Shown one piece after another: positions 18,659 to 26,663 of a stretch of DNA of 64,000 nt (within the stretch, counting starts at the first letter, position 1; the number at the start of each line of letters is the position of its first letter). The position numbers and the translations under genes were made by a program. The notes beneath the pieces are model-generated. The model saw nothing but the letters and a program-made list of their open reading frames with translations. It was not told the DNA's origin and searched no databases. This stretch comes from Pirellulaceae bacterium. GTDB taxonomy: Bacteria; Planctomycetota; Planctomycetia; Pirellulales; Pirellulaceae. Location: NCBI GenBank assembly GCA_026004775.1, contig BPJU01000001.1, positions 62,001 to 126,000 on the forward strand, read 5' to 3'.

Positions 18659-20128
18659 ATGGTCAATTATCGGCCTGAAGATGCCAGCCGGCCAGCTTGG
18701 CGCGACTCCCCACCAAAACACGCTCCTTCCACCCAGAATGCCGCTGATTCGGAACTGGACCGGCTGCTGGAGCGTATCGAACGTCTGGCAGGAAAGTCGC
18801 TTCGCCAGCCACAGGTTGCCGGTGCGCCGAGCGCCACCCGTACCCCGGCACGGGCGGCCCCCGACGAAAAGCTGTTCGTGCCGCGCGTCAAAGGCTCACT
18901 GCGCGAAATGGGCCTCACCGAATCAGACGTCGAAAGTCTCGTGCTGAAATACCTGTTGGCCCGAGGCGACGCGTATGGGCGGGAAATTGCCCAGCAGATC
19001 AAGCTTCCGTTCTGCCTGCTGGAAGAATTGCTGCGGCAGATGAAAACCGATCAATTGGTCGTCTATCGGGGCGCCAACGAGTGGAACGATTATCTCTACC
19101 AGTTGACCGACCTGGGCCGGGAACGAGCTCGGCGGCTGGCTCAAGTCTGTACGTACTTCGGCGCAGCGCCCGTATCCCTGGCCGATTACATCGCCAGTGT
19201 CGAAGCCCAGTCGCTGCGGCACCAAAGCGTCTGCCCTGCCGATTTGGAACGCGCTTTCCAGGACCTGATTATCAGCCCCGCCATGCTCCAGCGGCTTGGT
19301 CCGGCCGTTGTTGCCGGACGAGGGCTGTTTCTGTTCGGCCCGCCGGGAAACGGCAAGACCAGCATCGCCAAACGTATCAGCCATGTGTTCGGCAAGACGA
19401 TCTGGGTGCCGCGGGCGATCCAGATCGACGGTGAAATCGTCCGCGTGTTCGATCCCCACAAGCACAGAGAAGTACCGGTAGAGTGGTCCGAGGGTTTACT
19501 CGACAAGCAATCGATCGACCGGCGCTGGGTGTGCATCGAACGGCCCACCATCGTCGTGGGGGGCGAACTGACGATGGCCCATCTGGAAATCACCGAAAAC
19601 CCAGTGACCCACATTTGTGAAGCACCCCTTCAGATGAAAAGCAATTGTGGGGTGCTGGTGATCGACGACTTCGGCCGCCAGCGCATCCGGATTGACGAGT
19701 TGCTCAACCGTTGGATCGTTCCACTGGAAGAAAAAATCGACTTTCTCAGCCTTCCCAGCGGCAAGACAATCCAGGTTCCCTTCGACCAATTGATCATCTT
19801 CTCCACGAATCTGGAGCCGCGGGAACTGGTGGACGAAGCCTTCCTGCGGCGCATCGCCTATAAGATCGAAATACGCGACCCGAGCGAAGCGGAGTTCCGG
19901 GAACTTTTCCGGATGGTGGCCGGGCAACTCGGCATGGAGTACCGTGACGAAGTGGTCAGCTACGTGATCGAGAAACATTATCGCAAGGAAGGCCGGAGTT
20001 TCCGCTGCTGCCATGCTCGAGATTTGCTCTACCAGGTAAAAGCGTACTGCCAATACAGCCGCCGCCCGTTAGAGATGACTCCCCAGTACATGGATCTGGC
20101 AGCCGAAAACTATTTTTCGGTTGTCTAG
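18659..20128 (+). CDS. AAA+ ATPase with N-terminal winged-helix-like region
   Basis: 489 aa. After about 75 low-complexity residues comes a helical region resembling a winged helix (LTESDVESLVLKYLLARGDA to LYQLTDLGRERARRLAQ, about 85-165). The ATPase core follows with Walker A GPPGNGKTS (about 227-235), Walker B VLVIDDFG (about 332-339), a sensor-1-like IIFSTNLEPRELVDEAFLRR with possible arginine finger, and a C-terminal lid. It resembles the 'predicted ATPase with chaperone activity' family, whose targets are not established. The ATG at 18659 has AGGAAGG 11 bases upstream; an in-frame GTG at 18647 overlaps that site. About 110 bases after the SDR gene; not clearly in one operon. Confidence 0.75.
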   Translation: MVNYRPEDASRPAWRDSPPKHAPSTQNAADSELDRLLERIERLAGKSLRQPQVAGAPSATRTPARAAPDEKLFVPRVKGSLREMGLTESDVESLVLKYLLARGDAYGREIAQQIKLPFCLLEELLRQMKTDQLVVYRGANEWNDYLYQLTDLGRERARRLAQVCTYFGAAPVSLADYIASVEAQSLRHQSVCPADLERAFQDLIISPAMLQRLGPAVVAGRGLFLFGPPGNGKTSIAKRISHVFGKTIWVPRAIQIDGEIVRVFDPHKHREVPVEWSEGLLDKQSIDRRWVCIERPTIVVGGELTMAHLEITENPVTHICEAPLQMKSNCGVLVIDDFGRQRIRIDELLNRWIVPLEEKIDFLSLPSGKTIQVPFDQLIIFSTNLEPRELVDEAFLRRIAYKIEIRDPSEAEFRELFRMVAGQLGMEYRDEVVSYVIEKHYRKEGRSFRCCHARDLLYQVKAYCQYSRRPLEMTPQYMDLAAENYFSVV

Positions 20129-20159
20129 CCAACGCGCTGGAAGATCTTCCGGCACCGGC

Positions 20160-20747
20160 CTAGGTCGCACCCGCCTCGCGGGCCGCCTGATAGTGCTGTT
20201 CGATGTATTGCCGAACGAACTGCATTGCCCGGTGTTCCCGTTCGCCGCCCGTCTTTTCCACCAACCGGCTCCAGCGCTGTAGATCGGCCAACACCTCCCG
20301 GCGATCCAGCCAGGCGAGGCGCGTGGCCTGGATCGTGGCTTCGATCACGGCAAATTGTGCCCGATTCCAACCGCACATCGGACGCAGCTCATGCGCGTGC
20401 ACCACCTGGCAGGTCAATTGGATTCGAGGCTGGCTGCGGTCCACCTGCGTGACCCGAAACTCATACCAGCGGCAAGCCGACCGCAACCAGTACCCGGGAA
20501 CGCAGCAGGCCGGCTCCACCGGCGGCGCCTCCGGCCAGATCCCCAGCGCAGCCCAGACCAGCATCTGCACATCGTCCGTGATGTGAAAGACGCCATACGG
20601 CTCGCGCTGGAGATTCTGCCACGACTGCGATGAGGCGAATGGTCGCAGCAACAACTGCCGTCCGCCTTCACTGAACGACGGCCCCATGGCGGCCAAATGC
20701 ACGTTTCCACCTGGATCGCGAGTGCTGAGGATTCCCTCGATGATCAC
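20160..20747 (-). CDS. DUF447 family protein (H4MPT-cluster protein)
   Basis: 195 aa. It begins VIIEGILSTRDPGGNVHLAA, and MGPSF and FHITDDVQMLVWAAL follow. This is the pattern of DUF447, an FMN-binding split-barrel-like family known in archaea and in H4MPT gene clusters of methylotrophs and planctomycetes. The later part contains WYEFRVTQVDRSQPRIQLTC and AVIEATIQATRLAWL. The GTG at 20747 is selected because GGAGGAGA lies 6 bases upstream; a longer reading to 20954 only overlaps pabA. Last gene of the five-gene minus-strand operon, 23 bases after pabA. The biochemical role in H4MPT synthesis is not settled. Confidence 0.75.
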   Translation of the reverse strand: MIIEGILSTRDPGGNVHLAAMGPSFSEGGRQLLLRPFASSQSWQNLQREPYGVFHITDDVQMLVWAALGIWPEAPPVEPACCVPGYWLRSACRWYEFRVTQVDRSQPRIQLTCQVVHAHELRPMCGWNRAQFAVIEATIQATRLAWLDRREVLADLQRWSRLVEKTGGEREHRAMQFVRQYIEQHYQAAREAGAT

Positions 20748-20770
20748 AGATTCTCTCCTCCCGTCCCCGG

Positions 20771-21439
20771 TCAATAAGGTATCGGGGTGAGGGCACCGGC
20801 CTTGGGGATCGACTCGGGTCTTACCGCTAACTCGTCGCCAAAAAGCTCGTCGCTTGCTACGGACAACTCGATCCCGACGGCGACCAGGAAATTGGCCAAC
20901 AGCCGGTACCCGCATTCGGTCATCACCGATTCCGGGTGAAATTGCACTCCCCAAATCGGAAGTTCCCGATGCCGCAAACCCATCACCAGACCATCTTGTG
21001 TCCAGGCGGTCACGGCCAGCGCGGATGGCATCGCATCGGCTGGGACAATCAGGGAATGGTAACGGCCTGCCCGAAACGGTGAGGGGATTCGGTCAAACAG
21101 CGTGTCCCGGTTGTGGTAGACCAGGCTGCTGCGGCCGTGCATCGGTTCCGGGCTTCGAGCTACTGGTGCTCCCCAGGCCGCGGCGATCGTCTGGTGTCCC
21201 AAACAGACGCCCAGTATCGGAAGACGGCCGGCGAAAGTACGGACCAGTTCCAGGCAAATCCCCGCTTCGGCCGGTGTGCACGGTCCGGGCGAAAGGACGA
21301 GCGCACGAGGTTCGAGCCGCTCGACGCCCGCACAATCGACAGCGTCGTTGCGCACGACCAGCGTCGGCTGGCCCAGGCGCTGGAAATAGCGTGCCAGGTT
21401 GTGGACAAAGCTATCGTAGTTGTCGATCACCAATATCAT
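20771..21439 (-). CDS. pabA: Aminodeoxychorismate/anthranilate synthase glutaminase subunit
   Basis: 222 aa class-I glutamine amidotransferase that hands ammonia to the PabB-type partner encoded just upstream. It begins MILVIDNYDSFVHNLARYF. The oxyanion loop region LVLSPGPCTPAEAG, the nucleophile motif GVCLGHQ (about residues 77-83), YHSLIV and the FHPES His/Glu pair (about 170-174) are all present. About 20 extra residues follow the domain. Because the partner has the PIKGT motif, p-aminobenzoate is the more likely product; one copy may also serve anthranilate synthesis. p-Aminobenzoate is a precursor of both folate and H4MPT. Confidence 0.9.
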   Translation of the reverse strand: MILVIDNYDSFVHNLARYFQRLGQPTLVVRNDAVDCAGVERLEPRALVLSPGPCTPAEAGICLELVRTFAGRLPILGVCLGHQTIAAAWGAPVARSPEPMHGRSSLVYHNRDTLFDRIPSPFRAGRYHSLIVPADAMPSALAVTAWTQDGLVMGLRHRELPIWGVQFHPESVMTECGYRLLANFLVAVGIELSVASDELFGDELAVRPESIPKAGALTPIPY

Positions 21440-21553
21440 TTTGATCGTTCGCCCAGATGACGGCGCATCTTGCCGATCCGGCGTCCGCTGCGACGCTCGT
21501 CCCTATTATGGCCGGCCCCGGGCCGCAGGGGCAGCCACCTGCCGCCGGCCGGC

Positions 21554-22981
21554 TCACACGCGTAGCGCGGCCAGCATGCCGGCGGCCTTGTCGAGCGTCT
21601 CACGGTACTCGGCCAACGGCTGCGACTGAATCGTGATGCCGCCTCCAACCGGGATCTGCCACCAGCCGCCGGAAGCGGTGATCGTGCGGATGAGGATGTT
21701 CAGGTCCATGGTACCGTCGAAGCCGATATAGCCGAGCGAACCGCAATAAGCGCCCCGTGGCGTCGGCTCCAACTCGGCAATAATCTGCATCGCCCGCACC
21801 TTGGGGGCTCCTGTGACCGACCCTCCCGGAAAAGCTGCCGGAAGTAAATCCATCGGTTCTACTTCGTCCCGAAGGCAACCGACGACGACCGATACCAGAT
21901 GCAACACATACTGGTACGTTTCCAGGGAACACAATTCAGCAACACGTACCGACTCGGGCCGGCAGACTCGTGAAAGATCATTGCGCAACAGATCCACGAT
22001 CATCACGTTCTCGGCCCGGTCTTTTTCGCTTTGTCGCAGCGCATCACCGGCAAACAAAGTGGCTTCGGGCTGAAGCAGTCGGCGGCAGGTTCCTTTGATG
22101 GGGCGAGTCTCCACATGGCGGTCACGCACGCAAAGAAATCTTTCCGGCGAACTGCTGAGCACCTGCGCTGCGCCCAAGTCGAAGTAGCCGGCAAACGGCG
22201 CGGGATTGGCCTTTCTCAGCCGCAAGTACAGCTCACTGCTCGGCCAGCGAGCCGCACACAGCAGCCGCTGCGACAGGTTGACCTGGAACACATCGCCCGC
22301 CCGAATGTACTCTATGACTCGCTCGATCGCGGCAAGGTATTGCTCCCGTGAAAAATTGCTCGTGATCCCGATAATCCCCGGTACCGGGTACTGAGACGCC
22401 GGCTGAGCTTGAGTGTCCGGTTGCGGTCTGGCCGGCTGCACGCGGGAAAGTGGCCGATCGAGCCACTGCCGGAAGAGCGCCGCCCGCTGCCGTGCCCGAG
22501 TCAGCCGCGCGTGCCTCTCCGGCTCGGGCAAACCGGTCGAGATCAGCCAGCCACAGCCCTGCTGGTGGTCAAACGCCAGCACCACGTCATAGAACCCAAC
22601 GGCCAGTACCGGGAGCGGGAAATCGATCGTTTGGCTCTGCGGGATTCGCTCAAAAATACGATTCAAATCGTAGGCGAAAAGTCCCGCCGCGCCTCCTTGA
22701 AACGGTGGCAAACCCGGCACCGCCGTACACCGCCACTCCCAAAGACGCCGGCGCAGCTCCTCCAGAGCACCCGGTGCATTTTGCAAGGAACCCGCCAGAA
22801 AATGGAACGGGTCGGCCGTGACAAAACTGTATCGGCCCAACTGCCGATGGGCCAGTGCACTATCCAGAAACAGGCAAGCGGGTTGGTCCGCCAGCCGCTG
22901 GAAACAATCCACCGCGGTCCACCCTGAAGGCAGGCGCTCTACCCAAGGCAGCTCGGTGGGAGGTTCTTGCCGGTCGAACAT
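21554..22981 (-). CDS. pabB: Aminodeoxychorismate synthase component I
   Basis: 475 aa, chorismate-utilising enzyme. The N-terminal Anth_synt_I_N-like domain includes PACLFLDSALAHRQLGRYSF. The catalytic domain contains IRAGDVFQVNLSQRL, SSSPERFLCV, RPIKGTCRR (the PIKGT lysine marks PabB rather than the PIAGT of TrpE), SEKDRAENVMIVDLLRNDLS, FPGGSVTGAPKVRAMQII, and GYIGFDGTMDLNILIRT. It transfers amide nitrogen to chorismate together with PabA, on the way to p-aminobenzoate. The ATG at 22981 gives the usual length; an in-frame ATG at 23074 would add 31 residues of weak character. The DHPS-like gene ends 114 bases upstream. Confidence 0.92.
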   Translation of the reverse strand: MFDRQEPPTELPWVERLPSGWTAVDCFQRLADQPACLFLDSALAHRQLGRYSFVTADPFHFLAGSLQNAPGALEELRRRLWEWRCTAVPGLPPFQGGAAGLFAYDLNRIFERIPQSQTIDFPLPVLAVGFYDVVLAFDHQQGCGWLISTGLPEPERHARLTRARQRAALFRQWLDRPLSRVQPARPQPDTQAQPASQYPVPGIIGITSNFSREQYLAAIERVIEYIRAGDVFQVNLSQRLLCAARWPSSELYLRLRKANPAPFAGYFDLGAAQVLSSSPERFLCVRDRHVETRPIKGTCRRLLQPEATLFAGDALRQSEKDRAENVMIVDLLRNDLSRVCRPESVRVAELCSLETYQYVLHLVSVVVGCLRDEVEPMDLLPAAFPGGSVTGAPKVRAMQIIAELEPTPRGAYCGSLGYIGFDGTMDLNILIRTITASGGWWQIPVGGGITIQSQPLAEYRETLDKAAGMLAALRV

Positions 22982-23095
22982 CGCCTTTTCGTGCCTCGCG
23001 GCTATGTCTGCGCTTCCCCATCGCCTCGCTATGCCGGCCGACTGGCGTACGGCAATTTGCCTTGGGCTGTACATGCCGGCCAGCGGGCTATCGGT

Positions 23096-24536
23096 TTACT
23101 GTCGGTCTGTTTCGGCATCATGTAACCCGCTTGTATGGGAGCTTTCCCCACCGGTCAACAAGCCCCAGTCGAGCGGTTCATCCTGTCGATATTGTTTGCC
23201 CAGTGTAAGAGCCGTTGCCGCCTTACACATTTCGTACCCCAGGTAAAAGGCATGCGGCAAGTCGAGGTTTTTGGGAGTGCTGCCGTGGGGGCCGGCGCTG
23301 AGCAACTGCCGGAAAAGCGCGAACGGATCCGTACCTTCCAGATGCAGGCCGGCGGAGATGATGTGGAGCTTGCCGCCCTCGGCAAAAACACGATAGTTCG
23401 GGTCGCGCAACTGCCGGCACAATTCGTCCAGCCATTGAGGGCCGTAGCTGAGCAGCTTCGGGTCGCGCAGCATGATCAATCGGCGGTCCAGTCGTTTCGG
23501 GGGCGTACGATGCCGAACGGCGTAGTAGGCCAGGCGTCGCGCCACATCACATTCGGCCACGGCTGAGCGGGTCCAGGGGGCCACTTCCGTGGTCAACACG
23601 TGGTCGATCCGCCACTCCTGGCACAGGCCGATCAGCAGCAGATTGATGCCGGCCGAGTCACAATCACTCAGCTCCGTGACGTTACCGATGCCCATCAGCA
23701 TGGGAGTGTCCGGGTATCGCTGGCGCGTTTGGGCATAGCGCAGCAGGCTCGCGGCAATGCCGCATCCGATCGGTTCCAGAATCGGGTCCAGCCGAACAGG
23801 GACATTGCGTACAGCCAGAAACTCGATCGTCTCCTCCCATCTGCTGCCATTGGTCGAGCCGGTCGGGGATCACCACCACTTCACAGCCCCAATCCGGGGC
23901 GGCGTGGCGGTTGCTGCTGTTGACCGACAAGACCAATTCTGCTCCTGCTTCGACGGCTGGGGCGATTTCCCGCGGATCCATGCTGTCGATCGATACGCGA
24001 TAACCGGCATCGCGCAGGGCGCGGACGTAGTCACCTACCTTCGCCCACGGTCCGTCCGGATCGCATCCCAGATCGATCAGGTCCGCGCCGCTGGCTCGGT
24101 AGTGTTCCGCCCAGGCCAGCACTTCTTGCAGCGTTAACTGCGGAGCATGGTTGATTTCGGCCAGGATGCGTATCTCGAAATGCCCGTAGCCGGACGGGGC
24201 GGTACTCTGGCCGAAGTACTCGGGTAGGTCGCGCAAGTCACGAGGGCCGCGCTCCACGCGGGTTTTCGCCTTGGCCTGCACCGCGTCCAACTCGCCCTGA
24301 CAGTACCCCGGCAGCAGTACCAAGTCGGTTTCAGGGGGCACATCGAGTCGGGCAGCCACCCAGCGAGTAGTCATCAAGGCAGCTACCGTGATCGGCATTA
24401 CCTGCACCGTGTAGTGGAATGGCACCTTCGGCGCAAGCTCGGCCAACACGGCGCGCAGAGCAGACTCGGCCAACCGTCCGGTAATGAAGTGGATTCGCCG
24501 GTGCCGGCCCGGAATCTGACCCGTCTGCTCAGCCAT
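23096..24536 (-). pseudogene. Dihydropteroate synthase-like protein (H4MPT type), one +1 frameshift
   Basis: The first frame reads IHFITGRLAESALRAVLAEL, then VPFHYTVQVMPITVAALMTT, PETDLVLLPGYCQGEL, and a DHPS-like core with IRILAEINHAP, ADLIDLGCDPDGPW, VSIDSMDPREIAPAVEAGAE and LVLSVNSSNRH. The second frame carries on with PMLMGIGNVTELSDCDSAG, INLLLIGLCQEW and a C-terminal DUF6513-like region. Removing one G from the GGG run (CCC at 23837-23839 on the plus strand) gives QMEETIEFLAVRNVPVRLDP with no break. The family (TIGR00284-like) is known from methanogens and H4MPT gene clusters. ATG 24536 follows AGGAG and is 9 bases past the SDR stop, so the genes are tightly coupled. Truly broken or an assembly error; the strong conservation favours error. 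Confidence 0.75.
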
Positions 24537-24545
24537 CGGCAACTC

Positions 24546-25400
24546 CTAGGTCACTTCGCCCGAAGATGGCGCTGCACCAGGAGCGGTTGGGCGCCAACCA
24601 CGGCGCAGCCCGCCGTTTATCCGAATGATCTGGCCGTTGATAAAAGCGCCGGCCGGCGAGGCCAGGAAGCAGGCCACCTGAGCGACGTCATCCGGTGTTC
24701 CCCAGCGGCCCAATAACGATTCACGGCAAGCACGCTCTTGCCAATATTCCGAAGCCCGTTCGCCCCAGGCGGTACGTATCCAACCGGGGGCGAGGCAATT
24801 GACACGTACTTCCGGCGCCAGGGACTGGGCCAGGCTACGGCTAAAACACATGATCGCCCCCTTGGTGGCTGCGAACATTTGGCCACTGTCACCCTCCATG
24901 CCGACGTCGGCCTGGTCCCAGCCGATGTTCAGGATCAGCTTTTGGCCCGCTTGGTGGGCTTCGTGGCGCATCCGCTGGCCGGCCGCCCGCGACAGCTCAA
25001 TGGTCGCCACTACGTCTACTTCCCACAGCAGTTGCAGTCGGGCGGCGAACGGCCAACGTGCCGCTTCGCCTGTCAGAACATCGGCACCGGCATTGTTGAC
25101 CCAGATGTCGACGCAACCGGCCCATCGCCACGCCTGATCCACAAGTTCGGCTCGTTGTTCGGCTTGCCGCAGGTCGGCTATTACCACCGTCGCCTGTCTT
25201 CCCCAATCACGCAGTTGGGCGGCCACCTCTTCGGCCGCCTGGCGGCGGTGTCCGGCGTGGACCACCACGTTAGCGCCGGCCCGCCCCAGTTGCAAGGCAA
25301 TAGCGCGTCCAATGCCGCTGGACGCCCCGGTCACCACCGCCACCTTCCTGTCCAGTGGTCCGACGACCTGTGCCGATATGGAAAAGGAAGTGTCTGCCAT
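24546..25400 (-). CDS. SDR-family protein with active-site Tyr replaced by Phe
   Basis: 284 aa. Rossmann fold with VVTGASSGIGRAIALQLGRA near residue 25, VIADLRQAEQ, NNAGADV, and a C-terminal NGQIIRINGGLRRGW typical of FabG-like SDRs. The usual YxxxK reads MFAATK, so the catalytic tyrosine is Phe; the position of the catalytic Ser is also unusual (ILNIGWDQ). It may be a non-canonical reductase or a binding protein. It heads the pterin operon and its stop overlaps the ribosome-binding site of the DHPS-like gene. A role as pterin reductase is a guess from context, since H4MPT synthesis needs dihydropterin reduction. The divergent FabD-like gene lies about 130 bp away. Confidence 0.8.
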   Translation of the reverse strand: MADTSFSISAQVVGPLDRKVAVVTGASSGIGRAIALQLGRAGANVVVHAGHRRQAAEEVAAQLRDWGRQATVVIADLRQAEQRAELVDQAWRWAGCVDIWVNNAGADVLTGEAARWPFAARLQLLWEVDVVATIELSRAAGQRMRHEAHQAGQKLILNIGWDQADVGMEGDSGQMFAATKGAIMCFSRSLAQSLAPEVRVNCLAPGWIRTAWGERASEYWQERACRESLLGRWGTPDDVAQVACFLASPAGAFINGQIIRINGGLRRGWRPTAPGAAPSSGEVT

Positions 25401-25529
25401 AGCAACTCTCACCGATGCCGCACCTTCGGACGGATTCGACTGCCCACCGGCGATTGCTCCCCTATGATGACCATAGCAGAAGCTGGCTGACCGGGCACCA
25501 CGCCATCCTCGATTCCAAAGGTTTTGTTG

Positions 25530-26663
25530 ATGCAGGTAGAAGAGTTACGTCGACGGTTACCCAACGCCGCCCTGGCTTTTCGAGGCTATAACGTCACCAA
25601 CTTGGGCCGAACGGCCGAACTGCTGGAGGATGCCCGCTATAGTGGGATTATGGAGGAGGCATTACAAGAGGCGAGCCGTTGGTGCCGAGAAGCGGTGGGA
25701 AGGCCCGTGGACCTTGTGCGGCGCGTGCGGCAAGGGCAAGAGACGACGCTGGAATGCTATGACGAAGCCGTCGCTCTGGTCGTCGGCACATCGATCGGCC
25801 AACTGCGGGCGCTGGCCGAAGTGTGGAAGGTCGACTACCGCCGAGCGCGTCTGGCGTTCGGTTACAGTTTGGGCGAATTGTCGGCGTTGATCGCCTGCGG
25901 CCTGCTACCGGCAGCGGAAGGCCTGCGCATTCCGATTGGCCTGGCTGCCGACAGCGTGGCTTTGGCCCACGATGCGCGGCTGGCCGTGGTCTTCTCCAAG
26001 ACAGACGTCGTTGCCGAACGAGACGTACAGAGACTCTGCCAGCAGATCAACCTGGAGGGCAACGGCACAATCGGCATTTCCGCTATCCTGACTCCCAATA
26101 CGCTTCTGGTGATCGGACAAGGGCAGACGGTTGCCCGGTTCCGCGAGTTGGCGGCTGCGGCGCTGGGGCCGAAGGTGATGGTTCACGAAAACCGGCACCG
26201 GTGGCCGCCGCTGCATACCCCGATCGTCTGGCAACGCTGCATCGCGGACCGGGCGGCACACCAGATGTTGCGCATGCCGGTGCTGGCTCCCGCGCCCAAG
26301 CCCCCCGTCCTTTCGCTGGTGACCGGACAGGTAAGTTACGAGGATTACAACTGCCGGGAGATTCTGCATCGCTGGGTGGACCATCCGCAACGGCTGTGGG
26401 ATGCCGTTTATCAGATTCTAGCGTTGGGAATCGAGCTGGTGATTCACGTGGGACCGCAGCCCAACATCATTCCCGCCACACTCCAGCGTCTGGCCGACAA
26501 CGTGCGCCAGCAGACGGCAGCCAGTCTGGGAATGCGCGCCTTGTCGCACATGGTACGCCGCCCCTGGTTACACGCCATTCTCCCGCGGCGTGCGTCACTG
26601 CTGCGAGCCCCATTGATCGAACAGATTACTCTAGAGGACTGGCTGCTGGCTCAGCCCCGCTAG
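25530..26663 (+). CDS. FabD-like malonyl-CoA:ACP acyltransferase homologue
   Basis: 377 aa. The nucleophile elbow reads FGYSLGELSALIACGL (about residues 109-124): GxSxG is kept, but the usual GHSLGE has Tyr for His. A downstream LHTPIVWQR supplies the catalytic His expected near residue 230. FRGYNVTNLGRTAEL at the start and VTGQVSYEDYNCREILHRWVDHPQRLWDAV near 270-300 fit the acyltransferase domain. The first 60 residues and last 70 are longer than FabD (about 310 aa). No other fatty-acid genes are near. Its 3' end overlaps the convergent PQQ-propeller gene by 38 bases. Substrate unknown. Confidence 0.75.
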   Translation: MQVEELRRRLPNAALAFRGYNVTNLGRTAELLEDARYSGIMEEALQEASRWCREAVGRPVDLVRRVRQGQETTLECYDEAVALVVGTSIGQLRALAEVWKVDYRRARLAFGYSLGELSALIACGLLPAAEGLRIPIGLAADSVALAHDARLAVVFSKTDVVAERDVQRLCQQINLEGNGTIGISAILTPNTLLVIGQGQTVARFRELAAAALGPKVMVHENRHRWPPLHTPIVWQRCIADRAAHQMLRMPVLAPAPKPPVLSLVTGQVSYEDYNCREILHRWVDHPQRLWDAVYQILALGIELVIHVGPQPNIIPATLQRLADNVRQQTAASLGMRALSHMVRRPWLHAILPRRASLLRAPLIEQITLEDWLLAQPR

